A stretch of DNA of 64,000 bases from contig NZ_JAUSWX010000001.1 of assembly GCF_030815405.1 (NCBI RefSeq), positions 2,976,001 through 3,040,000 on the forward strand, in the 5' to 3' direction. Of this stretch, positions 42,227-50,868 are shown piece by piece. This DNA is from Agromyces albus. GTDB lineage: Bacteria; Actinomycetota; Actinomycetes; Actinomycetales; Microbacteriaceae. How positions within the stretch are numbered: position 1 is the stretch's first letter; every line of letters starts with the position of its first letter. Made by a program: the position numbers and the translations under genes. The notes under the pieces were generated by a model. That model saw only the letters and a list, made by a program, of their open reading frames with translations, was not told the DNA's origin and did not search any database.

Positions 42227-43960
42227 ATGCTCGGAAAACTCCTCGTCCGCTACTTGAAGCCGTCACGCTGGCTATTGCTCGGCGTGCTGGTCTTCCAGTT
42301 CATCTCGGCTCTCGCAAGCCTCTACCTGCCCAGCCTCAACGCCGACATCATCGACGACGGCGTCTCGAAAGGCGACACCGAGTACATCTGGTCGACGGGC
42401 CTGTTCATGCTCGCGATCTCGCTCGGCCAGATCGTCGCAGCGATCGTCGCGACCTACTTCGCCGCGAAGGCCGCGATGCGCGCCGGCCGCGACATCCGCA
42501 ACGACGTCTTCGACAAGGTCAGCGCGTTCTCCGAGCGGGAGGTCTCGCAGTTCGGGCCCGGATCGCTCATCACCCGCAACACCAATGACGTGCAGCAGGT
42601 GCAGATGCTCGCGATGATGGGCGCGACGATGCTCGTCAGCGCACCGCTGCTCGCCATCGGCGGCATCGTGCTGGCACTGTCGCAAGACGTCGGCCTCAGC
42701 TGGCTCATCGGCGCGTCGGTGCTCACGATCCTCCTCGTCGCGATCATCGTGCTCGGCCGGATGGTGCCGCTGTTCCGCAGCCTGCAGGTGAAGCTCGACG
42801 CGGTGAACCGGATCATGCGCGAGCAGCTCACGGGCATCCGCGTCGTGCGCGCGTTCGTGCGCGAGCCGATCGAGGAGGAGCGCTTCCGCGGCGCGAACAC
42901 CGACATCATGGACGTCGGGCGCCGCGTGGGCACCCTGTTCGTCACGTTGTTCCCGTTGTTCATGCTCGTGATCAACGTGACGATCATCGGCGTGATCTGG
43001 TTCGGCGCGATCGAGGTCGACGCCGGTGGCGTGCAGATCGGCACCCTGTTCGCCTTCATGCAGTATGTCGGGCTCATTCTCGGTGGCGTGCTCATGGCCG
43101 CGTTCATGACGATGATGATCCCGCGCGCGGCCGTGTCGGCCGAGCGCATCAGCGAGGTGCTCGCGAGCGAGTCGACGCTCACGCGGCCGGCGAACCCCGT
43201 GACGACGTTCCCCGAGGTGGGGTCCGTCGAGTTCCGCGACGTCGCGTTCGCCTACCCCGGCGCCGAGCACTCGGTGCTCGAGGGCATCTCGTTCCGCGCC
43301 GACCCGGGCGAGACGGTCGCGATCGTCGGCTCGACCGGCGCGGGCAAGACCACGCTCGTCTCGCTCATCCCACGTCTGTTCGATGCGACCGGGGGCTCGG
43401 TTCGGGTCAATGGCGTCGACGTGCGCGAGGCCGAACTCGATCGCTTGTGGCAGACCATCGGTCTCGTGCCGCAGCGTCCGTTCCTCTTCGCCGGCACCGT
43501 GGCATCCAATCTGCGATTCGGACGCGAGGAGGCCACCGACGCCGAGCTCTGGCACGCGCTCGAGATCGCGCAGGGCCGCGACTTCGTCGCCGACATGGAG
43601 GGCGGGCTCAACGCCCGCATCGCCCAGGGCGGCACGAACGTCTCGGGCGGGCAGCGCCAGCGCCTCGCGATCGCCCGCGCGATCGTGCACAACCCCGACC
43701 TCCTCGTGTTCGACGACTCGTTCTCGGCGCTCGACCTCACCACCGATGCTCGGCTGAGACAGGCGTTGTGGCGGCAGTTGCCACACGTGACGAAGATCGT
43801 CGTCGCACAGCGCGTCTCGACCATCACCGACGCCGACCGCATCGTCGTGCTCGACGACGGCGGCATGGTCGGCATCGGCACGCACGACGAGCTCCTCGCA
43901 ACCAGCGAGACCTACCGCCAGATCGTCGAATCGCAGCTCGGAGTGGAGGCCACGGCATGA
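42227..43960 (+). CDS. ABC exporter, subunit with degenerate Walker B
   Basis: 577-residue fused membrane/ATPase half-transporter. Six helices occupy residues about 10-310. The ATPase has Walker A GSTGAGKTT, signature VSGGQ and Walker B LLVFDD, where the usual catalytic Glu is Asp. This is the mark of the degenerate subunit in heterodimeric exporters such as TM287/288. Its stop overlaps the start of the second half (ATGA, 43957-43960). GGAGA lies five bases before ATG 42227. Substrate unknown; drugs, lipids or peptides are usual. Confidence 0.92.
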   Translation: MLGKLLVRYLKPSRWLLLGVLVFQFISALASLYLPSLNADIIDDGVSKGDTEYIWSTGLFMLAISLGQIVAAIVATYFAAKAAMRAGRDIRNDVFDKVSAFSEREVSQFGPGSLITRNTNDVQQVQMLAMMGATMLVSAPLLAIGGIVLALSQDVGLSWLIGASVLTILLVAIIVLGRMVPLFRSLQVKLDAVNRIMREQLTGIRVVRAFVREPIEEERFRGANTDIMDVGRRVGTLFVTLFPLFMLVINVTIIGVIWFGAIEVDAGGVQIGTLFAFMQYVGLILGGVLMAAFMTMMIPRAAVSAERISEVLASESTLTRPANPVTTFPEVGSVEFRDVAFAYPGAEHSVLEGISFRADPGETVAIVGSTGAGKTTLVSLIPRLFDATGGSVRVNGVDVREAELDRLWQTIGLVPQRPFLFAGTVASNLRFGREEATDAELWHALEIAQGRDFVADMEGGLNARIAQGGTNVSGGQRQRLAIARAIVHNPDLLVFDDSFSALDLTTDARLRQALWRQLPHVTKIVVAQRVSTITDADRIVVLDDGGMVGIGTHDELLATSETYRQIVESQLGVEATA

Positions 43961-46080
43961 GCACCGACACCAAGAGGAATGGCCGCGGCCGCGGCCGTGG
44001 CCGCCAGGCAGAACCCAAGCCGATGACCGAAGAGGAGCGCATCGAGCACGAGCTCGCCGAAGAGGCGCGCATCAACTCGGGCTCATGGGACAGCGTCGCA
44101 CCCGGGAAGGCGCAGGACTTCGGCGCGAGTTTCCGCCGCATGCTGCGACTGCTCGCCCCGTGGAAGTGGTCGTTCGCGTTCGTCTCGCTCCTCGGCGCCA
44201 TCGGCGTCGTGCTCACCGTCATCGCGCCGAAGGTGCTCGCCGAGGCGACGAACCTCATCTTCGAGGGCTGGATCTCGCTCCAGCTGCCGGCGGGGGTCAC
44301 GCAGGAGCAGATCGTCGAGCAGCTGCGGGCGTCGGGTCAGGAGGACTTCGCGAACATCGTCGCAGCCGCGAACCTCACGCCGGGCGAGGGCATCGACTTC
44401 GTCGCGCTGAGCCAGATCGTGATCGCGGTGCTGATGCTCTACATCGTCGCCTCCCTCCTGTCGTGGGTTCAGGGCTACGTGATCAACGTCATCATGGTGC
44501 GGGCAGTGTGGCGCCTGCGCGAAGACGTCGAAGCGAAGGTGCACCGGCTGCCGCTCAGCTACTTCGACCGCGTGCAGCGCGGCGAGCTCATCTCGCGCGT
44601 CACGAACGACATCGACAACATCACGCAGACGCTGCAGCAGTCGCTCTCGGGCGCGCTCACGAGCGTGCTCACCGTCGTCGGCGTGATGGTCATGATGTTC
44701 TCGATCTCGTGGCAGCTCACGCTCGTCACCCTCATCTCGCTCCCGCTCATGGGCGTGATCTTCGGCATCATCGGTCCGAAGTCGCAAGCCGCGTTCGGCG
44801 TGCAGTGGAAGAAGGTCGGCCGACTGAACGCCCGCGTCGAGGAGTCGTTCTCGGGCCACGCGCTCGTGAAGGTCTTCGGCCGCGAGCGCGACGCGAGCGA
44901 GAAGTTCCGCGCAGAGAACGAGGAACTGTACGAGTCGGCGTTCAAGGCGCAGTTCCTGTCGGGCATCATCATGCCGGGCATGATGTTCATCGGAAACCTC
45001 ACCTACGTGGGCATCGCCGTGCTCGGCGGTCTCATGGTCGCGAGCGGCCAGTTGCGCCTCGGCGACGTGCAGGCGTTCATCCAGTACTCGCAGCAGTTCA
45101 CGCAGCCGCTCTCGCAGCTCGGTGGCATGGCCGCCGTGGTGCAGTCAGGCACGGCGTCGGCCGAGCGGGTGTTCGAGCTGCTCGACGCCGAAGAGCAGGA
45201 GCCCGAGGCAGCGGATGCCCCGGCACCGGTCGATGGCGACGGCACGATCGAGTTCGAGAACGTGTCGTTCTCGTACACGCCGGAGCGCCCGCTGATCCGC
45301 GACCTGTCGTTCCGGGTGGAGCCGGGCCAGACGGTCGCGATCGTGGGCCCGACGGGTGCCGGCAAGACGACGCTCGTCAACCTCATCATGCGGTTCTACG
45401 AGCTCGACGGTGGTCGCATCCTGCTCGACGGGCAGGACATCGCGTCGCTCACGCGGCACGACGTGCGCTACCGCACGGGTATGGTGCTGCAGGATCCGTG
45501 GCTGTTCGCGGGCACCATCCGCGAGAACATCCGCTACGGGCGCCAGTCGGCGACCGATGAGGAGATCCTCGATGCCGCTCGGGCCACGTACGTCGACCGC
45601 TTCGTGCACTCGCTGCCCGACGGCTACGACACCGTGCTCGACGAAGAGGCGTCGAACGTCTCGGCGGGTGAGAAGCAGCTCATCACGATCGCCCGTGCGT
45701 TCGTGGCGCAGCCGTCGGTGCTGATCCTCGACGAGGCGACCTCCTCAGTCGACACCCGTACTGAGCTGCTGCTGCAGCACGCGATGGCTGCGCTCCGCGA
45801 GGGCCGCACGTCGTTCGTGATCGCGCACCGGCTCTCGACGATTCGCGACGCCGACCTCATCCTCGTGATGGAGCACGGCGACATCGTCGAGAAGGGCACG
45901 CACGAGGAGCTCATCGCCGCGAAGGGCGCGTACTACCGCCTCTACAACTCGCAGTTCGAGCAGGCGGCGACCGACCTCGACGCCGAGCTCGCGGCCGAGC
46001 AGGGCGAGGTGGTGACCTCCGACGGCCCGATTCCGCTCGAGGCCGTCGCCGAGGCCGCGGCCGAGAGCGCCGAACTGTAG
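43957..46080 (+). CDS. ABC exporter, subunit with consensus Walker B
   Basis: 707-residue partner of the preceding half-transporter. The N-terminal 55 residues are basic and low-complexity (RGRGRGR) and acidic (MTEEERIEHELAEEARI). Six helices follow, with an inserted 60-residue loop between helices 1 and 2. The ATPase has Walker A GPTGAGKTT and full Walker B VLILDE, but the signature is VSAGEKQ instead of LSGGQ. Together with the Asp in the partner this gives one degenerate and one active site. The last 40 residues are acidic. Confidence 0.93.
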   Translation: MSTDTKRNGRGRGRGRQAEPKPMTEEERIEHELAEEARINSGSWDSVAPGKAQDFGASFRRMLRLLAPWKWSFAFVSLLGAIGVVLTVIAPKVLAEATNLIFEGWISLQLPAGVTQEQIVEQLRASGQEDFANIVAAANLTPGEGIDFVALSQIVIAVLMLYIVASLLSWVQGYVINVIMVRAVWRLREDVEAKVHRLPLSYFDRVQRGELISRVTNDIDNITQTLQQSLSGALTSVLTVVGVMVMMFSISWQLTLVTLISLPLMGVIFGIIGPKSQAAFGVQWKKVGRLNARVEESFSGHALVKVFGRERDASEKFRAENEELYESAFKAQFLSGIIMPGMMFIGNLTYVGIAVLGGLMVASGQLRLGDVQAFIQYSQQFTQPLSQLGGMAAVVQSGTASAERVFELLDAEEQEPEAADAPAPVDGDGTIEFENVSFSYTPERPLIRDLSFRVEPGQTVAIVGPTGAGKTTLVNLIMRFYELDGGRILLDGQDIASLTRHDVRYRTGMVLQDPWLFAGTIRENIRYGRQSATDEEILDAARATYVDRFVHSLPDGYDTVLDEEASNVSAGEKQLITIARAFVAQPSVLILDEATSSVDTRTELLLQHAMAALREGRTSFVIAHRLSTIRDADLILVMEHGDIVEKGTHEELIAAKGAYYRLYNSQFEQAATDLDAELAAEQGEVVTSDGPIPLEAVAEAAAESAEL

Positions 46081-46110
46081 GGCGACCGGGCGGATCGTTC
46101 GCGGCCCGCC

Positions 46111-46671
46111 CTACGCAACCATCGAGCGAGCGGATGTCCCTTCCGGGACATCCGCTCGTTCTGGTTTCGGCGCGGGGTCCGCTCGGGCTTCGCTCTCGAG
46201 CTTGCGGGTGAGCCGCCAGGCGAAGTAGAGCGGAACGGCACCGAGCACGCCGAACGAGATGTCGATGAGCTGCCATCCGAACGGGATGCCACGGATGCTG
46301 CCGGCGATGAGTGCGAGCGGGATGATTCCGAGGCAGGCGATGAACCCGAACTGGATCACCCAGATGTTCCGCACCGGGTCGATCAGCGGGCCGATGAACA
46401 CGATCGCGATGACGAGGTGCGCAAAGGCGAGCCAATCGGTCCCGTACGCGATGAACGGGTACTCGGTGCCCACTCGTGTCAGCGCCACGCTCACTCGATC
46501 GACCCAGCCGACGAAGTCGGGGGCGATCGCCGGCGCGGGCGACCAATCGGCGTGCAGCAACGCTGAAGCGAGGCGCAGCTCAGTCTCGAGGGGGAACGCG
46601 GTGATGCCGCTCACGAGCAGCCCGGCGATCAACACCCACAGCCACACTCGGATCTTCGTCAGGATTCGCAT
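46111..46671 (-). CDS. Hypothetical membrane protein (186 aa)
   Basis: No named family recognised. Four hydrophobic segments are seen: residues 10-25 (VWLWVLIAGLLVSGITA), 82-96, 103-122 (VIQFGFIACLGIIPLALIAG) and 133-149. A soluble stretch (about 30-75) sits outside. The tail is charged and ends SARSMVA. GGAGG lies about six bases before ATG 46671. The hairpin at 46127-46158 lies inside its last codons. Confidence 0.72.
   Translation of the reverse strand: MRILTKIRVWLWVLIAGLLVSGITAFPLETELRLASALLHADWSPAPAIAPDFVGWVDRVSVALTRVGTEYPFIAYGTDWLAFAHLVIAIVFIGPLIDPVRNIWVIQFGFIACLGIIPLALIAGSIRGIPFGWQLIDISFGVLGAVPLYFAWRLTRKLESEARADPAPKPERADVPEGTSARSMVA
46127..46158. terminator. 14-base perfect stem-loop overlapping the coding end of the minus-strand gene
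   Basis: CGAGCGGATGTCCC-TTCC-GGGACATCCGCTCG, followed on the plus strand by TTCTGGTTT. It lies 47 bases after the ABC exporter stop and inside the last 16 codons of the convergent gene, so it can terminate the exporter mRNA while being translated on the other strand. Confidence 0.8.
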
Positions 46672-46788
46672 CAGGAGCCTCCACTCCCGAGGATATGCAG
46701 GATTGACGGCCCCGGCCCGCGCTCTCGGTACGCTGGAAACCAGAGGCGGTCGCCAGGTGCCGCCGGCAACCGTTCCCCCGAAGGTCCC

Positions 46789-48174
46789 GTGACGAAACTT
46801 CCACCGCCCGCGCGCCCCTGGCGCCTGTGGCTGGTGTGGAGCGTCGGCGTCGCCGCCTACGTGCTCTCGGTCACCAACCGCACGTCGCTGTCGGCTGTCG
46901 GCGTCGACGCCGCGATCCGGTTCGACGCGGATGCCGCGACGCTCTCGCTCTTCGCCGTCATTCAGCTGTTCGTCTACGGCGCGATGCAGATTCCGGTGGG
47001 GCTCCTGCTCGACCGGTTCGGCGCGCGGCCGATGATCACCATCGGCATGGTCCTGATGGCCGTCGGCCAGCTCGTCATGGCGTTCGCGCCCGACGTGGGC
47101 ACCGCGATCCTCGCGAGGATGCTCGTCGGCGCGGGCGACGCGGCCGTCTTCCCGAGCGTGCTGCGCGTCGTCGCCGTGTGGTTCCCCGAACGGCAGGCGC
47201 CCTTCCTCGTGCAGCTCACGGGCATCGTCGGCCAGGCCGGCCAGTTGCTCGCGATCCTGCCGATGGCCGCGCTCCTCCACGCCACGAGCTGGAGCGTCGC
47301 GTTCGGCAGCCTCGCGGGCCTCGGCGTGCTGTTCACGGTGCTCACGTTCGCGGTCATCCGCAACCGTCCACCCGATCGGAATGCGGATGTCTCGGTCGAC
47401 ACCGCCACCGGAGCGATCCACGTCGTGACGTCGGCGGCCGACCTGCGCGTGGGGTTCCGCGAGTCGTGGGCGCACCCGGCGACCCGCCTCGCGTTCTGGT
47501 CGCACTTCACCACGCCGTTCTCGGGAACCGCATTCATCCTGCTCTGGGGATTCCCGTTCCTCACGATCGGCGAAGGACTCTCGCCTGCGATGGCGTCGCT
47601 CCTCTTCAGCGTCTACGTCGTGTTCGCGATGGTCGCAGGGCCCGTGATCGGCGCGCTCTCGAGCCGGCACCCGATGCGGCGATCCCGCCTGCTCGTATTG
47701 CCGATCATCGGCATCCAGGCGATCGCGTGGCTCGCGGTGATCCTGTGGCCCGGTCCGTCACCGCTCTGGCTCCTGTTCGTACTTGCGTTCGCCCTCAGCA
47801 CGGGCGGCCCCGCGTCGATGATCGGCTTCGACCACGCGCGCACCTTCAACCCGCGCCACCGGCTCAGCACGGCGACCGGCATCGTGAACGTCGGCGGCTT
47901 CCTCGCGGCGCTCCTCGCAATCCTCTTCATCGGCATCGCGATGAACCTGCAGGGCGCAGGCACGCCCGACACCTACAGCCTCGAGGCGTTCCGCATCGCG
48001 TTCCTCACCCAAGTGCCGCTCTGGGCGCTCGGCGCCGCGTTCATCGTCGTCGAGCGCCGGCGAACCCGCGTGCACATCGGGCTCGACGAGCCGCGCTCGC
48101 GTCGTCGCGATCGGCGCATGCGCTCTTCGGCGCCCGACCCGGAGACACCCGATCCACCGGCTCCCGATTCCTGA
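46789..48174 (+). CDS. MFS transporter
   Basis: 461-residue major facilitator protein. Twelve helices are seen, with the loop LLLDRFGARPMITIGMVLMA after helix 2 and LARMLVGAGDAAVFPSVLRVV in helix 4-5, as in the ACS/nitrate-like group. The C-terminal 45 residues are basic and Pro-rich (RRRDRRMRSSAPDPETPDPP). Substrate unknown. GTG 46789 has GAAGG before it. It is divergent from the 186-residue membrane protein. Confidence 0.85.
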   Translation: MTKLPPPARPWRLWLVWSVGVAAYVLSVTNRTSLSAVGVDAAIRFDADAATLSLFAVIQLFVYGAMQIPVGLLLDRFGARPMITIGMVLMAVGQLVMAFAPDVGTAILARMLVGAGDAAVFPSVLRVVAVWFPERQAPFLVQLTGIVGQAGQLLAILPMAALLHATSWSVAFGSLAGLGVLFTVLTFAVIRNRPPDRNADVSVDTATGAIHVVTSAADLRVGFRESWAHPATRLAFWSHFTTPFSGTAFILLWGFPFLTIGEGLSPAMASLLFSVYVVFAMVAGPVIGALSSRHPMRRSRLLVLPIIGIQAIAWLAVILWPGPSPLWLLFVLAFALSTGGPASMIGFDHARTFNPRHRLSTATGIVNVGGFLAALLAILFIGIAMNLQGAGTPDTYSLEAFRIAFLTQVPLWALGAAFIVVERRRTRVHIGLDEPRSRRRDRRMRSSAPDPETPDPPAPDS

Positions 48175-48269
48175 GTGACCGCCCGTGAAGGCACGAAGTG
48201 CGGGACGGTGCAGCAGGCCATGTCGTCTCCCATGTGCGGTGCCAATTAGATAGTGCTACTCTCCATTAA

Positions 48270-48288
48270 TGGATAGAGTCACTATCCA
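48270..48288 (+). promoter_or_regulatory. Palindrome TGGATAG-AGTCA-CTATCCA, probable TetR-type operator
   Basis: A perfect 7-base inverted repeat with a 5-base centre, 40 bases before the DoxX gene, within a longer imperfect palindrome (about 48250-48288) that includes GATAGTG upstream. TAGAGT (48274-48279) could be the -10. Similar sites precede DoxX-like genes controlled by TetR-type repressors, but no regulator gene is adjacent. Confidence 0.6.
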
Positions 48289-48328
48289 ATGACGCGGCCT
48301 ACGGCCGCACCTGGACGGAGCAGAGCCA

Positions 48329-48862
48329 GTGGAACCTCTCATCACCCTGGCGGTCGTCACGGGCGCCCTCCTCCTCATCGGCGCCGCCGGCGTGCGTCGA
48401 CTCCGCCCGTGGACCGCCCCCTTGCGCGGAGGACTCGCCGCGATGTTCGTGCTGACCGGGGTCTCGCACTTCGTCGGGATGCGTGGCGAGCTGATCGAGA
48501 TGGTTCCCCCGTGGGTGCCGGCACCCGAGCTCGTCGTCACCGTCACGGGTGTTCTCGAGCTCCTCGGCGCTGCTGGCCTGCTCCTGCGGCCAACCGCGCC
48601 CCTCGCCGCCGGCGCACTGGCGCTCCTGCTCATCGCGATGTTCCCCGCGAACGTCTACGCCGCTCTCGAGGGCATCGCCTCGACGACCGCCGACTACCTG
48701 CTGCCGCGAACGCTCATCCAGATCGTCTTCCTCGCCGCACTGGGGACCGTGATCGTCACCCAGGTGAGGGCAGGCCGGCGGGCGGCATCCGCTCTCCTGT
48801 CAAGCCCGCGCCTCGCCGCGGAGTCTCATGCAATCGTGGCAGGGACGGAAGGAGCATCATGA
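48329..48862 (+). CDS. DoxX-family membrane protein
   Basis: 177-residue integral membrane protein of the DoxX-like family with four helices: residues 5-20, 36-50 (LAAMFVLTGVSHFVGM), 70-105 (VTVTGVLELLGAAGLLL, then ALALLLIAMFP) and about 130-145. MFPANVYAAL is the family's hallmark after helix 3. The C-terminus is soluble. GTG 48329 has GGAG eight bases upstream. It is followed by a coupled 69-residue gene. The substrate or partner is not known; the family includes quinone-linked proteins. Confidence 0.88.
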   Translation: MEPLITLAVVTGALLLIGAAGVRRLRPWTAPLRGGLAAMFVLTGVSHFVGMRGELIEMVPPWVPAPELVVTVTGVLELLGAAGLLLRPTAPLAAGALALLLIAMFPANVYAALEGIASTTADYLLPRTLIQIVFLAALGTVIVTQVRAGRRAASALLSSPRLAAESHAIVAGTEGAS

Positions 48863-49068
48863 GCGACACCGAGGGCACCGAGGGCACCACGGACGAACCG
48901 CGCCAGAAGCCGGGCGGGCTCGGCAGCGAGGGCACGATTCCCAACGAGCCGGGCGGCGTCGGCGTAGGCGCCGGCGAGCCGACCACGTTCGAGCCAGAGG
49001 AAGACCCCGAGGCGGCCGCCAACCGCGACGACGAGGCAACCGAGCCAGGGCCGGGCTCCGACTCCTGA
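48859..49068 (+). CDS. Small acidic glycine-rich protein (69 aa)
   Basis: 69-residue protein starting MSDTEGTEGTTDEPRQKPGG and continuing with Gly/Glu/Pro-rich sequence to the end (EPGPGSDS). It is probably disordered. ATG 48859 overlaps the DoxX stop by 4 bases and has GGAAGGAG immediately upstream, which argues for a real translated gene despite its low complexity. I do not recognise a family. Confidence 0.65.
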   Translation: MSDTEGTEGTTDEPRQKPGGLGSEGTIPNEPGGVGVGAGEPTTFEPEEDPEAAANRDDEATEPGPGSDS

Positions 49069-49098
49069 CCGACCAGTGCGCCGATGCTCATCGCGAAG

Positions 49099-49144
49099 TG
49101 ACGCAAATCGACCTTCGCCCGCGGCGGGAGGTCGATTCGCGTCA
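49099..49144. terminator. 16-base stem-loop between the acidic protein and the GNAT gene
   Basis: TGACGCAAATCGACCT pairs with AGGTCGATTCGCGTCA (49129-49144) at 15 of 16 positions around a 14-base loop that contains CCCG and CGGG. It lies 31 bases after stop 49068 and is the likely end of the DoxX transcript. Confidence 0.7.
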
Positions 49145-49191
49145 TCTCGGCGGCGTTTCCGCGGGACGACGGCGCTCCCTACGATGGAGCC

Positions 49192-49635
49192 GTGCTGATC
49201 CGCCTCGCCGACGCCACCGACTCCGCCGCGATCGCCTCGCTTCTCGGGGAGCTCGGCTATCCGACCACTCCGTCTGCCGTCGCGGCTCGCTTCGTGCGCG
49301 TTGCGAGCAGCGCACAGGATGCCGCGTGGCTCGCACTCGACGACGACGGCGAGCCGATCGGGTTCGCGGCCGGCCACCACACGTGGGTCTACGTACTCGA
49401 CGCCCCGGTCGCCGAACTCACCTCCCTCGTCGTGACGGAGGCGAGTCGTGGCACCGGCGCGGGCCGAGCCCTCGTGGACGCGTTCGAGGCATGGTGCGCG
49501 GCCGCAGGATGCGTGCGGGCGAGCGTCGCGTCATCGTTCCGGCGGGTCGACGCACACGCCTTCTATGAGCGCCTCGGGTACGAGCAACTGGCGAAGAAGT
49601 TCGAGAAGGCCTTCGCGAACGTCATCGACGTGTGA
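49192..49635 (+). CDS. GNAT-family N-acetyltransferase
   Basis: 147-residue acetyl-CoA-dependent acetyltransferase. The acetyl-CoA binding motif is ASRGTGAGRALVDAFEAW (about residues 83-100), and HAFYERLGYEQLAKKFEK ends the fold. The substrate amine is unknown. GTG 49192 has TACGAT 6 bases upstream (leaderless type). Its 3' end overlaps the convergent GH32 gene by 14 bases. Confidence 0.88.
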   Translation: MLIRLADATDSAAIASLLGELGYPTTPSAVAARFVRVASSAQDAAWLALDDDGEPIGFAAGHHTWVYVLDAPVAELTSLVVTEASRGTGAGRALVDAFEAWCAAAGCVRASVASSFRRVDAHAFYERLGYEQLAKKFEKAFANVIDV

Positions 49636-50866
49636 GCTCATGGCTCGCGAGGCGTCCTCGATCGCTCTCGACGACGAAGTGATCGCCTGCCGGTGCGATC
49701 GCCGCTCCGAGCACGCCGGTCGGCGAGCACACCGCCAGCACGGGCCCATCGAGCACGACCCGGATGTCGCCGCCGGCGGGCATCGACCACTCCTGACCGC
49801 CCACGTGAACCGCGAGTTCGCCGCCGGACACCCGGAGCGATGCGACCGCGTCGCCCCCCGCTGAGATACGCAGCTCGTCAGAGTCGGCGGGCGACCAATT
49901 CAGGTCGCCGGCGAGGCCCGGCAATCTGCCGCCGTCGCTGACGCCCGCGCGATACGAATCGAGGTCGGGATGCGGCGTGGCGACCAGGGTGTCGCCGTCG
50001 AGCGTGAGTACGTGCGGGATGCTATGCGCACTCGCCCACCCGGCCTCCAGGTCGGCGATTCCCCGCATCCAGAAGGTGAGGCACGGCCGGCCCTCGGCAT
50101 CGCGGAAGAACGACGGGGCGTAGTAGCTCGGTCCGTAGGTGAGCCGCCCCCATGACTCGGCGGTGAAGACGCCGTCGGCATACCGGCCGACCGCGTACCC
50201 CGCGTAATGCAGTACGTCGTCGTCCCAGACGGATGACACCATCACATGACGGCCGTCGACCTCGATGATCTGCGGGCACTCCCACAGCGCGCCCATCCAC
50301 ACCGGGTCGACCTCGTGCGTCGATCGCTGCAGCGCGATGCCCTCGTACTCCCACTCGTCGAGGTCCGCCGACCGGTAGGACAATGCGGTGGCCGTGCCGT
50401 CCCTGAGTCCGGCGCCGAGGAACATCCGCCAGCCGTCGGACTCCTTGACGACGAACGGGTCTCGATAGGCGATGATGTCGAGCTCGGCGGGCGCTTCGGC
50501 GACGACTGCGCCTTTCGACCAGGCGATCCAGTCGTCGCCGTCCGGGGTCGCGACGCGAATCCGACCGATGCCGATATCGGGCTGCGTGGTCGCGGTGTAG
50601 AAGATGCGGGTTCGGTCGGCATCGTCGGTCACGAGCGATCCGGTCCAGATGCCGTCGTCACCCTCGCCCGGCGCGATCGCGATCGGCAGTTCCGAGAGCG
50701 AGAAGAGGTCGGCGCCCTTCGCGTGACCCCAGTGGCAGTTCGGCGCCCAGACGGTGCTCTCCGGCACGTACTGGAAGAACGCGTGGTACTCCCCGTCACG
50801 CGCGGTGATGCCGTGCGGGTCGTTGATCCATCCGCGCTCGGCCGTGAAGTGGAATGAGGGTCGCAT
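49622..50866 (-). CDS. GH32 beta-fructosidase (levanase/inulinase/sucrase type)
   Basis: 414-residue glycoside hydrolase family 32 enzyme; no signal peptide, so presumably cytosolic. The five-bladed propeller has the nucleophile motif WINDPHG (Asp at residue 16), the RDP transition-state motif in AYRDPFVV (about residue 135) and the acid/base Glu in LWECPQI (about 195). The short C-terminal beta-sandwich follows. All three catalytic acids are present, unlike in the other two GH32 proteins of the locus. It starts 2 bases after the GH172 stop and is co-transcribed with it. Confidence 0.92.
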   Translation of the reverse strand: MRPSFHFTAERGWINDPHGITARDGEYHAFFQYVPESTVWAPNCHWGHAKGADLFSLSELPIAIAPGEGDDGIWTGSLVTDDADRTRIFYTATTQPDIGIGRIRVATPDGDDWIAWSKGAVVAEAPAELDIIAYRDPFVVKESDGWRMFLGAGLRDGTATALSYRSADLDEWEYEGIALQRSTHEVDPVWMGALWECPQIIEVDGRHVMVSSVWDDDVLHYAGYAVGRYADGVFTAESWGRLTYGPSYYAPSFFRDAEGRPCLTFWMRGIADLEAGWASAHSIPHVLTLDGDTLVATPHPDLDSYRAGVSDGGRLPGLAGDLNWSPADSDELRISAGGDAVASLRVSGGELAVHVGGQEWSMPAGGDIRVVLDGPVLAVCSPTGVLGAAIAPAGDHFVVESDRGRLASHELTRR

Positions 50867-50868
50867 GG

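Noticed and set aside
42272..43885. A 537-codon minus-strand frame opposite the first ABC exporter gene
   Set aside because: Antisense to conserved Walker and signature motifs; the translation is mostly Asp/Glu/His/Arg.
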